64,000 nucleotides of DNA from Ceratodon purpureus (taxonomy: Eukaryota; Streptophyta; Bryopsida; Pseudoditrichales; Ditrichaceae): contig CM026422.1 in the NCBI GenBank assembly GCA_014871385.1, positions 23,119,014 to 23,183,013 of the forward strand, given 5' to 3'. The notes beneath the pieces are model-generated. The model made no database searches. It was not told the DNA's origin and saw only the letters and a program-made list of their open reading frames with translations. The number at the start of each line of letters is the position of its first letter. The stretch's first letter is position 1. A program made the translations under genes and the position numbers. Shown here piece by piece: positions 21,215 to 34,190 of the stretch.

Positions 21215-24200
21215 TCATACCTGCTTCAGGATCTCCTCCAGCAAGCCAGTTATTTCCGAAAAATCGGGCCTTTCTTTGGAGTTTGTTTTCCAGCAACGAT
21301 GCAGTAACTCGCTCAACCTTGGATTGATGTTCTCAGGAATGGTCGGTCTCAAACCCTGCACGAATCCACGAACCCAGATATGGCGAAATAAAATCCATTG
21401 TGCACAACTTTCGGCCACATGCAGAAGAGCCTCATACCAGCAGGATAAACGTGGTGATTGATGTGCAAATGCGCATCGCAGAATTGAAGACAGTAGTACC
21501 TTTTGAACAACACCGACGGCAGCTTGAAGAGGAGTAAGGTCTGCGTAAGGAACCTGGACAAGATTTCGGGAAAATGAAGTGGCGAAACCCACGATACTAT
21601 ACGGAAAAAAATAAAAAAGTAAAAAATTTGCTAGAACGTTTAGCATTCAATCCAAGAAGGATTTGATGAATTTCATGTGATAGCATCTAGCACTACCTGT
21701 CCTGTAAGCAGCTCCCAAAGTACAATACCGAAGCTGAAAACATCCGCCTTGTAATCATAGGGTTTGTGCTCAATAACCTGCACCATATTGATACCATGAC
21801 AAATTAGAAATCATCCCACATTCTATGTTTTCCTTAACAGATACTACGAGTTTCTTAAGACTTAGAAGATAGCCGCTCCACAAGCGCACGGCATACCTCA
21901 GGAGCCATCCACCGGTAAGTTCCTGTCTCTGCTGTCATAATACCAGACTGCGCTTGTACTCTCGCTACACCAAAATCGGCCACCTTGACCACCTGACAAT
22001 CACCATGCAAATCATGGGCACCGAATTAGTGTACACTGAATTAGAAGAAAACAATTATGACATTCATGAGTAGGATACAATTCATCACCATAAAGGAAAG
22101 ATCAAAAGTTAGAAGGCTGTAATTGGACACCTCGTTCTCGTCCATGAGTAGGTTTGCGGCCTTGAGGTCACGATGAATGATTTTGTTTTGATGCAGGTAG
22201 TCCATGCCCTTGGAGACATCAATGGCCACTCGCAGTAGCATTGGCATCTTTAGAACTGCCTTCTGCTGGTGCAAATAGTCATACACGCTCCCACCGAACA
22301 TGTATTCTGCATGCATTCGGGCAACTTACTAAGCAACTTGAATCTTGGAGCTGCGTCATTACAGAAATTCGGTGTAATCGATCGGACAGAGGAGCCAATG
22401 TCACATGGACACTGGAAATGAATATATACCTGTCACGATACACAAATTGGGGGGCTTCGTGCATGCACCAATGAACTGCACAATATTCTTGTGCCTCACT
22501 TTCCTGTAAAAGTTCACATAATCCTACTTCAACTTAATTATCCACTTTAACTAGAAGCTGCGGATCATTCACCTAAGAAAAGAGATTCATGCTAAGGTTA
22601 GAAGTGCGCATAAGTATTTACATGTAGAAGCATTACAGAAATGCTGCACATTACCGCATGATATAAACTTCCTGTTGAAATTCGTGTCTCAAGCTTTCGT
22701 TCATCCGCTCTGATTTGAGGACTTTGATGGCCACATCCTGGCCACAATAGCTACCTTGATATCTGTATGCAGATGACTCAATTACATCAGATCTAATCAG
22801 CACGTACAAGGATTCACATTACAATTCAATGCCTGCCTATTAGAAATTCCTAGGAGTACCGATTATCGATTACCGAAGCCGACGCAAATAGTATCACAGG
22901 AACCGATAAACATGGACAATATTTGCTCTTTACTTCCACGGTCTCCAATTCAAGAATCAGGACCTTCACATAGTTTCTTGCCATATCTTCATGGTCACTT
23001 CCTCCGCTCAATCGAAAGACGTATAGCAGAGTTTACTTACAAGTCTCCATAGGAGCCAGTTGTCACCTTTCGGATGAACTTCAACTGGGTACTATCAATT
23101 TCCCAATCATCTACACCAGTCGATGAGGGAAGGGTTTCTGGCACTTGCTCATTGTCGCAAACTTCAGGAATGGACAGATGTTCAGGTGCTTCTGGCTGAA
23201 CATGAACATCACACTTCAGAACTTCAGGCGCAAGTCAGAATGGTTTTTCAGATCATCTGAGTATCTCAAGATGCGTTAAACACCATTGAGATGCGATAGT
23301 ATATATCTACAAACCTCCTCACATAGACTGCTTACATGACTTCTAATGAACCGAGTTACTAGAGGAGATGTTTAGTCGAAGAACGATTAAAATTCAGACC
23401 CAGTGGAACTCACTGAGTTCACAGAAACAATCATAAAGTCTCCAGATCCTCACAAACCGAAAGAATAATAGAGACAACAGGAATAATACAGAAATAATTG
23501 TCCTTGACTTATGCCAAATTGTTGAATTAGAATTGTGTAAAGAGATAACGCTATCGGTCGCACCTCCATAGTTGAAAAAGCCTGAAGTAAGGCCTGGTTC
23601 AAATCTTCAATATCCTGGCCAACAGAGATAAGGTTTCAGTTCATTTAGTCAAGAGTACCTAGACTTGTTGATTGTCTGAGCAATACATTGGACATCGCTC
23701 TAGTACAGAAATTCAAACTGTAAGAAGAATTACTTACTGGGAAACAGAAAGGATCAAAAGAAAAATCAGAGCAGAAACGTGGGCATACTTACACTTGTTT
23801 CTTCCACATCTATGTTAAAAAATATAAACATAAATACAATATTCTTTTAATGTCAATACTAGTACCAAAGAAACTAATAACGGATTAACTCTATTTACAA
23901 TGGATGGAGGCTCCAATCCGTCGTGGAATGATCCTTACGACATACAGCAGTTTTTCAGTGAGATTAACCAGATTACAATGATTGCAGTGCGATTAATATA
24001 TATTTTTTACCTCTGTCGGCCAGCCATCGACCACGAAAACATCCAGGGAAAAGCCGTCTGTGGTTGAAAAAACGTGTGCTTCACGAATATTCAGCCCGAT
24101 ATCTGCAAGCATTGCTGACAACTACACAAAAAAAGCACAGATTCATTATTGTAATAGATCAGGTATCTGAGGTAAGATTCTGGAGTCAATATTATCCTAT

Positions 24201-26424
24201 TAGACACATTGGCCAGCTTTGAGTTTTTCACACATGTGGCAGCCCTAATAGAATCTTGATTTTCACTGGTAGTCTTTCAGCCATCTGAGTCTCTCCCTTT
24301 GTCTTATCTTACAACAGAAAGGCCTTCCAAAGAAGACTCACTCGGTGCACTACAGGAATAGAGACACGGCAAGCTGTCTTAGGATTTCGAACTTAGAAAC
24401 GTTTCAACAAATTAGTTGCAAATGAGGATATGGATCTTGTAGTCTGCAGACAGCTACTTGGGCAGTACTCCAGGTTCGTTGGCATATCTTAAACTTATAT
24501 CCTCGCCACCACAGCGTAGAACAGTGACAAAATGTTCCTACATAAGGCTTGATTTTGTGCACACCTGACTCAGAAGCTTGGGCTTGTCAATGCTTGAGAT
24601 TGTCACTTCATGCATTGGCACGTTTGCCATGTAAGTCGAACTGTCAAAACTTCTGATCAGATGTTAGTGTTATTTATTGTAATTCGTAGGAGCACATTGT
24701 TTGTTTGGTCAGAATAGCAGTGTTATCAAGTCTTATAAGAGCATGGCACACCCTCTTTAACCAATCTCAACTTTTGGGTCAAGGTAGGTCAGGTTGACAT
24801 AAACTCATTGTAAATGGGAAACGGGTACGAGCATAGAACCTTTGAGAGTGTTGGCTGGCATCATCAGTCAGCTCCGTAGAACCGTTAGACTCAGAGGACG
24901 ATGCCTCCTGGTCGGTTGATTGCCCCAAAGTAGGAAGTTGCAATCTGCTGTGGTGTTAATCGAGACTAACAGGATTCGAAAATACCGATGTAGTTCCTCA
25001 TCATGTATATCATTTGGAACTCTACGAAATTCAATGCTAGAACAGAAATAAGTAGATACTTCACAGGAGGAAGACATCAGTTCTACTTACCTTAGCTTGG
25101 AGACTGAAGGATAGTCAACAGCTTCTTCTTGTACATTTGGCTCGTCTGAAGGTACAGCAGGAAATTTCTGCAAGGAAATAGATTTTATTTGCACTTGAAA
25201 TAGAACTTGTCAGGAGAAACTTATTACATTCAATCTGATAGGTTGACATGACAAGCAAACTAAAAGGTATTGAAAGCCATTGAATGATGATCGATGCAAT
25301 GGAAAGACTCCCCCGACGATTGTCAACAATACGAAATCAAATGAAGCGCAAAGCCAAGTTCGTTGATCATCTTTCAGATATAAAACATGAACAATGTTCA
25401 AGGCTCAATGTGTGATAACTGCTACCCATTCAACATACCGGAACTGCACGAACATGGAACGCCGACCTCCTGTTTTCGGAAAACTTGACCTCTTCAAGAA
25501 GCCGCTTGTGAGTAAGCACATCATCCGCTCTGTCAATGTGCACATACAGTGCGTACCTGCGGGACAGAACCAAGAAGATTTCGAATCGTCAGTACTAAGC
25601 TAAATTACAACGGTCAGCTTTTTAAGATTAGTCCAAACTGAAGAATCGGTTGATCACTGCACAATAAATTCTTCAAAGACAGGATGATCAATGCATGATA
25701 TCATACATCCAAGAACGACTTGCACACAAGTAATTAAGAATCATCAGATAAATAAACCCCGCCGTGAGCTAATGATCTCAAAGGTCAAAAGTGATACTAA
25801 CTCGTTGGCATTCACTGCTTTCAGAATCCAGATCGCTGTTTAGAAACCTTGTCAAACAAATTGGTGTACACTGTGCGAGGGAGCAGCCACCTATTAAAAA
25901 TAAATAAAAAATATTGGTATAAGTGCAAACATCCAGGCGGAAAACTAAAACTGCAGTAGGTAGGGTTTATACTACACTTCATCAGTCATGATGCGTGGTG
26001 CGGTGAAGATTCCTTCTCAGCAATAGCAGCATACGGCTAAGTAAAATGAGCTAAGTACTATCCTTTCTCAGCTGCAATATGAATGTGGCAAAGAGGAGCA
26101 CAAAGATCATCGCTATATCTTCCAAGTTACAAGACAGTCTGTAACGTCACATGCTGTTCTCCCTCAAATCAATGATTGTTCAAAAGTTTCAATAGAATTT
26201 CAATGCTGAGGATATAGAAGAGGTGTAACTTCGCAAACCACTCACCTAGTGGGAAGCCGGTGGAAGTGAGCTTGCAGCTCCTCAGTAAATGCAGGCATTG
26301 CAACAGATCCATCTCCATTACGCGCCAGCTGCGACAGAATACTCTCACACACTTCCTTCTTTTTTTGCTTGCGCTGAGCGTTCAATGCCATCTTGCAGCT
26401 TAGTGTTTCGCCCATGTCCTCCAT
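21215..26424 (-). CDS. ACT-domain Raf-like protein kinase (STY8/17/46 type)
   Basis: Sixteen exons: 26424-26246, 25556-25439, 25167-25091, 25036-24986, 24944-24840, 24652-24565, 24121-24011, 23614-23564, 23195-23041, 22762-22655, 22503-22430, 22306-22131, 21992-21897, 21777-21697, 21553-21500, 21355-21215. All phases close to 554 residues. The order matches plant cytosolic Ser/Thr/Tyr kinases that phosphorylate chloroplast transit peptides: an N-terminal block ending [11 protein letters not shown] with [10 protein letters not shown], an ACT domain at about 188-243 ([14 protein letters not shown] .. DVFVVDGW), then the kinase domain at about 298-550. Key residues: G-loop GSYGD 307-311, K325, HRD 417-419, DFG 437-439, APE 461-463. 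The start at the MEDMGET methionine fits family length; an in-frame upstream ATG adds 36 unlikely residues. The gta after the last codons could be a donor to a tiny extra exon. Confidence 0.95.
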
Positions 26425-27884
26425 ACAGATCCTCCTCCAACAACACGTAATACTTCCAATTCCAATACACACCTCTCCCCAGAAATCTGGAGCATGTATT
26501 CGTTGTGTGAAATCCAGGAACCCCTGACTCACTCTCTACAGCAACGACCACTTGCAGCATCTGGGATATACCTCCAAGAAAATGCTTCCCGGGCAATTAA
26601 ACAATCACCACTCTACTCAAAATATCCCATTAATCAGAAACGCTAATCACAAGCTCACCTCCGGCACAAGATCACACTAATCCACCCATCGTCAGGGTTT
26701 TGTGCATTGGTGTCACATCCGGATCTAGACACGGCTTGCTGATCTGCACATCAAACGACCTGCAAGTATTGATCTCATTTGGCAGATGATGGCGGATCTT
26801 CTTGTCGGCCTTCAGCTAAACGCAAACTGACAGCTCCGGTACAAGATCAAAGCCACACACCCTGAGTCGGCACATGGCTCCAAGTTTACTGTTCTCTGGA
26901 TCATCCACGACAAAGTTAACCTCGGTTAAGTTACCGCACAAGTCATGTCGTTCTTCCTGTTCCTGAGCAGTGTCGTCGTTGTGTCTTCGTTCTCAAACTC
27001 ATCGCCTTCCTCGCCTCATCACTGCAACCGAGCCCCAAAGCCGTCACAGCCGCAGAGCTAGTCTCCGGACGCCGTACCTTGACTCTAACTTTGGCCGCAG
27101 GCAGTTTGGACAAGGGAGATGCATCTCCCTACATGGGGGAGGAGGGCCCAGCACCACAAACTGTGCAAGCAATCAACCACCTGCGCCATTCTGCCAAGTG
27201 GAACGAATCATCTGAAAACTTTGGGAAGAGTTCCTGGCATCACTGCCGTCTCCCGATGGAACATCCCTAGGCTCTGTTTAGGTTACATTTCCGACACAAT
27301 CACGGCGGCGGTTCGCGCTGGCTTATCCGTTATGCCGCATTAAATACTCGTATACCTCGCCGCGGCCCTTCGAAACACCAAAGGTCACAGATCAAAAGTA
27401 CTAGCAAACCAAATACTAGCCCAATCGGGAGCAACGTGATCACCTCGTGTCGCGATTCAAAGTAGCGACCGTCTCCCAAAGCGGTGGAAAACCATTAAAG
27501 AGTAATCATATGCATGTGAGGCAGTCAAAGCACCCACCTATTTCAAGAGTGGCAGGACCTGGCTCGCAGCGTACATTCCCTCTGCATCTGCGGGGATTCT
27601 CTCCGCGCAGACTAGTCACCGGAGAGCCCCATCTGTTCCAGCCTCCTTCTTTAAGCCGTCGCCGTGCATCTTCAATCTGCAGTTGTGTTAACTTCTCTTT
27701 GCTATCTAAAGCTTCCCACTGTCATTCGGAAACAGTAAACTTACAGCAGTACTAGAAACCTGACAGACTAGAACTGGAAGTGCTTACTTATCTCTCATCG
27801 TCTTTGATTGCGCCACTTCTAGACTTCATGGAGAGTCAGTTCAGGATGCAATGATCGATGAGATGACTGATCGGTTTGCTTTGT
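26425..27884. other. Kinase upstream region, no gene seen
   Basis: This should contain the kinase promoter and 5' UTR. Several short overlapping ORFs on both strands (26970-27343, 27447-27755) have no family resemblance. Confidence 0.5.
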
Positions 27885-28028
27885 CTGTTTTCAGCGCCCT
27901 GCTGTGCACCACTTAGTACGCGCGCAATTACACACATCCTAACTGGTTTTAGTTTCAGTGATGCTGAGAAGATGTGTGTAATTTGGTGCGTGCTAGGTGG
28001 TGCTCAGCACTGTGCTGGAAACAAACAG
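27885..28028. ncRNA. Candidate small-RNA foldback (hairpin)
   Basis: Arms 27885-27938 and 27971-28028 are imperfect inverted repeats of about 55 bp around a 32-nt loop. The best-paired part is GCACCAC[TC]TAG[TC]ACGC followed by AATTACACACATC, in both arms. Arm length, a few mismatches and the short loop resemble a plant miRNA precursor, but a small MITE would look the same. I recognise no known mature miRNA. Confidence 0.45.
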
Positions 28029-28529
28029 CGACTCCAGTAGACCTGCTAGATGACCTCTTTCTGCTAATTCCTCTTCCAAGGTTTCTAGTTGAGAAAGAAC
28101 TCCAGTCCGGGGTGAACTAAGTGTCTGATATCAATGTCTATATGACACGAAGAACTCAGATAAGGTTTCTAGCACCAACAACAATCTTCACTTGGAGCTG
28201 CTCAGCAGCGACTCCAACCGCAACAGTGTTCTGCTGCCGAACTTTACCTCTGACGCTTGCCGTTTCCGTCTCTCTTGCAGTTGTGGGCTTGTTCTTCTGC
28301 AGGTCGATACATCACTCCTGCATGAACTGCATACCCTGATGGTCTCCGTTGTATACTTCTGTTTAGACTGATACTCAAATTTTCTCGTTTCTTGTGGATC
28401 CTTTGCAATTGCTGAACCTGAGTTTCGGCACAAAAAAAATTCTATTCCATGAACCTCTTACGGTCTAACAGTCCACATTTAATATGATTATTCCAACTTC
28501 TGTTTATCAATAAATTAAATTTTTCGTGA
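28029..28529. other. Intergenic, no gene seen
   Basis: No supported feature. Short ORFs on both strands look random. Confidence 0.45.
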
Positions 28530-28668
28530 CACGTGGTAAGCACCTCCGCCAGTCACGCGGGGGGCCTCGGTTCAATCCCTGGCATCGGTAACACTATCTT
28601 CGAACCGGCGATCTAATGGTAAGGACCAGAGTCCTGCCATGATGCAGATCGTGGTTTTGATTCCGTCC
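28530..28668 (+). repeat. tRNA-related double unit, SINE-like
   Basis: Two tRNA-like pieces in tandem. The first has an A-box-like gtggtaagcacc (28533-28544) and a B box GGTTCAATCCC (28569-28579). The second has atctaatggtaagg (about 28611-28624) and ggttttgattcc (28653-28664). Neither folds into a full cloverleaf by eye, so these are probably tRNA-derived repeats. Confidence 0.4.
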
Positions 28669-29120
28669 AGGGCAGTTCCTTTTACCACTCTTTGACAATA
28701 CTTGATCTGCGGAACCTGGAAGTGTGATTGTTCTGCATTCAACGGAATTCAGCATTCTCTTCTGTGGCTGAATTTTTCAATACCTCACGATGCGGCACGT
28801 CATGTTCAGGATGAAGTTTTATTTTGTTGCAGATTTTCTTTTAGAAATGTGCGGGAAACGAGAAATATTAACGCCATCTGGGTTAATCTAGTTTGGTTCG
28901 GTGGGGGATTACTTGAGTTGTAATTGTTTTGAGAAGTTAAGTCTCATGTGTTTATTCCCAAAGAAAAAACTATCAATACCATAATACATAGATTGAGGAA
29001 GTTGTTCCGCAAGGATAACAAATCGGAGAACGAATCGGGTAAAGTACAAAATTGTATTAATCTGAGGTTTCCAATTGAATATCTATAAAGCTACACTGTT
29101 GTAACATTTGCATAAGATTC
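28669..29120. other. Downstream region of ObgC, no gene seen
   Basis: Presumed 3' UTR and spacer. No further feature supported. Confidence 0.45.
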
Positions 29121-32100
29121 TCAAAGTTGCCACTGTGGAGCATTGATCAGCTTAGGCCTACTTGCACGCATTTGCTCTCGTCTTAGCTTTTGCGCCTGCT
29201 TCTGCTCTTTTTGCAAAGTATCCCGAATGACTTCAAGCAATCTTTCGATCCCCTCTCCTTCCCTGCATATATTCCACGCAGCAGAAAATTTAAAATTTAA
29301 ATCAGACTGAAGAGTAAAAAAACCAAAATGCGACAATGACTTAGCCTCATAAGCTCCTCTGATATACCTGTGTTCGGAGGATTCTTGATCGTGGAAAAGC
29401 AAGATGTTTGACTAATTGTTATTTGAAGCCTTCAACAGTCAAATGTTTAGAATTATGAAGCCAAAGGTGGTAAGAATCCCAACTGTGCACGTTGATGAGC
29501 ACTGAACGTGGAACATACCTTGCGCTAATGCCAACAACAGCCGCTGGGCGGCGGAAGTCTTGAACTTTTCTCTCTTGTTCTTCCTTCTTTAATATTTGTT
29601 TACGTTGCTCTTGTTTTGACACAGCTTGTGAGCCACTGTCTCTTTCTGTACTATCTAATCTAGGCAGACGAGAACCGTCCATATCAGCTCCGTCGGTCAC
29701 GTCACCATCAGCGTCGGGATCAACACCCATGTTCTGAATTGTATCCCTCAGACTTTCGAATTTCTCCCTTGCCTAGATTCAGTATTAGAACGGTAGGAGT
29801 TAATCAGGAATTGTGAAAATAAAGCGATGCTAAAAACCAACATGGACAGCGTCTCACATGCAAACTAAAAGTGATTAATAACTAAAATCCTGAGGCCAAA
29901 AAAATTGCTACTCAAAAATATTCTCATTTTCATCAGTAGGTGCCGCAAAGACTAGTTAAAGGTTGCATTTATTTGAAGCTGGAGCCATGACACGAGGATA
30001 AAGAGAGACGATAGTTACCTCAGATATATCAAGCTTGTTCAGAACGACAATATGAGGTCGTCTGACGTACTCTGGATTGTAGAGATGAAGCTCCTGTATG
30101 GCAACAAAACCAACATATCAGGTACAGACAGAAATTGTATAGCATCATACTTCATCACAGAAATCTGGGTTAGAGTACGACTTATCAACTTGCATAGTTG
30201 TCACGTCCACCTGCCATATACGTTTCTTCAATAAAACTCTGACAAAGCATAGTGGATTTTCCAAGAACAAAGTTCAGAATCTATGTTCAAAGAATAAGGC
30301 AATGCAAGCATTTTAATGACGAAGTATAAAACCTCACCTCACGCAAAATACTGTAATCATCCACCGGGTCTGGAGTCGAGGCATCTACAACATGTATAAG
30401 CACTCTAGTTCTCCTTAAATGTCGCAAAAACATCCTTCCTAATCCCTGCGCCCAAAGACGACAATACAGTTAGCACCGATCAATTCTGATAATAACGAAA
30501 CAACAAATCAATTTACCAGAGAAGGTTGAAAAGAGAGTTCCAGTGACATTCTCTTCCTCAATCAGCACAACTCAGACTACTTCCACACAGTTTGGGAGTG
30601 CCTGCATGAGCTCATCTTCACAAACTAAGTAGGCCACTAGCATATCAGATAAACATCAAGCTCATTCAAGTAAAATAGGAGCTTGTCCTGGTACAAGAGT
30701 GACTTCCTAAGGAGGACCATACAAAGATGAGACAGAAGGTCATTAACCTTCCCAAGATGAGCATCCTTGATGAGTCCAGGAAGATCTGCCATCGTGGCGC
30801 CGCTTGAGAAACCTCCATCATTCTTCAAGGGGTCGCCCTCCAAGCACCCCAAATTAGGCATAAGCGTCGTAAAGGGATACGCAGCAATCTCCGGCTTCGC
30901 AACCGTCACTGCTGCCAGTAGTGATGACTTTCCTGCATTCGGTAAACCCTGCGGTCCATAACCAACTGTAAGGCTTTCCCCAGACGTGGAGTGGAAGGCA
31001 AATCCATAACGAGTACAATCGGCATTCACTTTGACATTTGCAAAGGAACAGACCCTAGAATAGAACCCATACCACAAGTCCAACATCTGCCACAACCCGT
31101 AGCGTCAACTCAAGTGCGATCTCCTCACCAGGGCCTCCAAGAGTCACAACCTGTGACAACGAAGCAATTGCATTAATGGAGGAGGTTTGTAGAGAAACTT
31201 GTGTCTAATTAGGAAAAGGAGAATAATAAACAACCTTGAAATGTTGTACAACCTAATTCCAGGCTATCGGTAAATGCTTGAATGTAAAGAAGCGAACAGT
31301 ATAAAGCATAAGAACAAACCACGGAGGAGGTTAAATTTCAAGAAGCAGAAAAATACCTTATCATCAGGATCCTGTATAGTTGGTAGGCCGTTAACTCTGA
31401 GACGCTTACTGTCTTTAGCTTCAACGACACATATCTGCAATAACATACATAGCAATCACACACTTTCCCAATTTAGAGGCTATCGTAATTCAACGAACTT
31501 CACAGTTGAAAAATCAGAGTCCAAGTGCTAATTTTCCCTCTCGACATCAGGCGCTCAGAACAAGAAACAGTTCAAACCCAATCCACGAAGATAGCTTAAT
31601 ACGTGATAAGTAGTCTGGTCATTGATGTTATCATCAAAATGGAACATGGCGAAATTAACATAAGCCCTCGTGATAACACTACGTTTAAAGCTTTCAACAT
31701 TAAGATTGGCTAAGGAAAGGACATACCCCTCCACGACCACCTCGTGCAACCATTATTTCATCCCCATGCCTAGCAAGATCAGCCAAAAACTTCCCTCCCC
31801 TCTTCCTCTTCACCACAGTGCCTGCATTAAACCACGATATCACAATAACTTGAAATCCACATTGACGAACACATTGCGTAACAGGAATTTTACAAATGTG
31901 CACAGATAGGAACTGTCATATCCACGTATTAAAAAAACACCTGCCGCAATACGTACAAGAGGCTTCCTTCACAGTTCTTAACCTGGATGTGCATGTTCCT
32001 GCCTCAAGTTCAAGAATGGAGAAGACGGGCCAAGCTCTTCTTCATAATTCTACTAATGTCTAACTTTCACACTCATAGCTTTTATACTTGAACACACAAA

Positions 32101-32874
32101 TAGTTCAAAGAGTGCCGCTTGAAATTCCTGTAGAATACACACCCTCGAAAAAACACACGCTGCAATTTCGACAAGAAGAAAGCCTCACCAACAGGAACAG
32201 GGATCCGCAAAACAGGACCATCGAGTCCATCTCGAAGAGCCGGGGAAAGCGTCCCCATGGAACTAACATTAGCACCGCGCTTCGCATTGTGACGTCTCTT
32301 CCGGTGAAATGGCAACAGAGTGTCAGCACTTTCATCAGCAACAAGTATCACATCCCCGCCATGGCCTCCCAGAGGCAAAATCAAGGCCCCATCATTCCCT
32401 CTCTTGTACGTCCCAGCAGGCTTCTTATCCTTCTTCTTAAACTTACTATCCTTATCATCTACTTTCGGTTTCGGCAGCTGCAGAACCGCCCCATTACCTC
32501 CATCGCCTGAACGCACTGTTATCACCACCTGGTCGAAATACTTATGCGGCTCAGTGTCGAGATTCTTCGGCCCGTCCAACGCACCCGGCTTCTCCTTTAT
32601 AAGCGCACAGGTAGTAACTCTCCCATGACCTACACTACTTCTCCCACCATTCCTCTGCTCACCTGCCAAACCCACAACCAAAAACTCAAAAACCGAGCTC
32701 CAGCAACACCACCACCTCCCATCCAAACATCTCAACAACGACTAAACCACCTCACTCACCTTGAAAGAAACCCTGCTGCGGACACACAACACAGAGCTGA
32801 GTAAAATTCCCCAATTTGCTCCCTCTCACCGACGCAACGAAACTCCCACACGAAGTGCTCGCCAACGCCTGCAT
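29121..32874 (-). CDS. OBGC: Chloroplast Obg GTPase (ObgC/CPSAR1 type)
   Basis: Ten exons: 32874-32760, 32662-32189, 31821-31727, 31434-31357, 31150-31073, 30948-30748, 30445-30338, 30093-30019, 29772-29519, 29262-29121. They close to 539 residues. Obg GTPases bind the large ribosomal subunit and are needed for plastid ribosome assembly and thylakoid development. The N-terminus ([20 protein letters not shown]) is Ser/Ala-rich and lacks acidic residues, as in plastid transit peptides. The glycine-rich Obg fold follows ([20 protein letters not shown]), then the G domain: P-loop GLPNAGKSS 281-289, DLPGLI from D335, NKLD 402-405. The C-terminal tail is basic and coiled. A Lys-rich insert (KKKDKKPAG) interrupts the Obg fold, and it seems shorter than the angiosperm protein. 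ObgC is preferred over mitochondrial Obg because of the leader and the [10 protein letters not shown] segment. Confidence 0.94.
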
Positions 32875-32900
32875 CCTGCCCTAAACTCGCATCCAACACA

Positions 32901-33175
32901 CACCTCACTCGCTGCAAAAAATCCACCACAACATCACATCAAAATTCACACATACCCTCAACCCTAAAACCTCTCAAAATTATCATCTCTCAACCCCAAA
33001 GCCTCAAAAATTCTCCAAATCTCTCCAAATTTCGACACACCTCACTCGCTGCAAAAAATCCACCACAACATCACATCAAAATTCACACATATCCTAAACC
33101 CTAAAATCTCTCAAAATTCTCATCTCTCAGCTCCAAACCCTCAAACATTCTCCAAATCTGTCCAAATTTTGACAC
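32901..33175. repeat. 137-bp tandem duplication upstream of ObgC
   Basis: 32901-33037 and 33038-33175 are side-by-side copies of a C/A-rich sequence starting CACCTCACTCGCTGC, with only scattered differences. The first copy begins 27 bp upstream of the ObgC ATG, so promoter or 5' leader sequence has been doubled. Confidence 0.85.
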
Positions 33176-33180
33176 CTTAC

Positions 33181-33270
33181 TGATGCTGTCTCTGCCAGTG
33201 ATTGAATTGAAGCTGAAGGTGAAGGGAGATGAGATTGATGGTGTGTTGGTCGTACCGGAGATGAGAGATC
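33181..33270 (+). other. Possible isolated first exon (weak)
   Basis: An ATG at 33182 opens about 30 codons ending in a good donor (gatcag|gtgagt near 33270), reading MLSLPVIELKLKVKGDEIDG onward. It looks protein-like and is divergent from ObgC, but no later exon is visible in the MITE-filled DNA beyond. It may be chance. Confidence 0.2.
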
Positions 33271-33499
33271 AGGTGAGTTTTCGGAGTGTTTCTGAGGATA
33301 AACCTCCCTAAAACCTCAGTTTTTGCAACAGTGGACAATGTGTTGTTGTTTTGTTGCTGTTTTTTCACTATTCTGTGGGGATGTTCTTACTAGTAAGTTG
33401 CTGGGAGGTGATTAGTGTGGGGGAGGAAATGGTGTGGGTGCTAGAGGATTGGATAGGGCAGTTAGGTCCAGTTTCTAGATAAAAGAGAGGGTGGGTAAG

Positions 33500-33859
33500 A
33501 TGTTGGGTCCCGGATAATAAACATTGCCCTTGTCTTAATGACAAGACGGACCATCCCCTTCTCGTCCCCTTCCTTCTCCCTCTTTGATTCTAATTTTAAG
33601 GGCCTTCTCGCCTTTTTTAATAATTTTTATATTTTTAATAGAACAAAAGACCCCAAATTAGTCCATAGGAATCCACTTAATTAATTTTGGATAGTTTATT
33701 TATTTTTATAAAAAATTCATTTAATTTTTTTTTTCCATCAATTAAATATTTCTAAGGGGCTTTTTGTCTTTTCCTTCAATGAAATATTTTTATAGCCCTT
33801 GGGTGACGGGCTTCTGTCATTAAGACGAGTGCGATGTTTATTGCCGCGATATGTTGGGT
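33500..33859. mobile_element. Mutator-like MITE with 9-bp target duplication
   Basis: The 342-bp body 33509-33850 is flanked by exact copies of ATGTTGGGT (33500-33508, 33851-33859). Its ends are inverted repeats around AATAAACAT..GTCTTAATGACA. A 9-bp duplication is the Mutator hallmark. No ORF. Confidence 0.8.
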
Positions 33860-33956
33860 GTTTGAGGGATAATATATTGTTTGTTATTATTCTTGTGGAT
33901 AGTCATAATATAAAATTGTTACACCAATTTGAAGTTTGACGTATAGTGTTAAAGCT

Positions 33957-34190
33957 TCAGCGATGAACCTCTCCCTCGTCTTAAACTGGTAATCCCTGCA
34001 CTCAATGCCAAGGTTACTTGGGCAATTTTATATTTGGAGTCAATCAAACTTGATTGTTCCTGTGATTCGCAAAAAAAATCCAAATTTATTTAAGAAGGGC
34101 CCTAGGCCTCTTAAAATTAAAAATAACAAGGAGAAAGAAGAGGGTGGGCCGTTCTATCATTAAGACAACTACGAGGTTTATTGCCTAGGC
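33957..34190. mobile_element. Degenerate relative of the neighbouring MITE
   Basis: The left end (gatgaacctctccctcgtctt) and right end (cattaagacaactacgaggtttattgcc) match the ends of 33509-33850 imperfectly. No clear target duplication. Confidence 0.55.

Noticed and set aside
23797-23816. Tiny kinase exon (atgtggaagaaacaagt)
   Set aside because: Good borders, but including it breaks the frame into a stop. The neighbouring exons join in phase 0 and align with the family without it.
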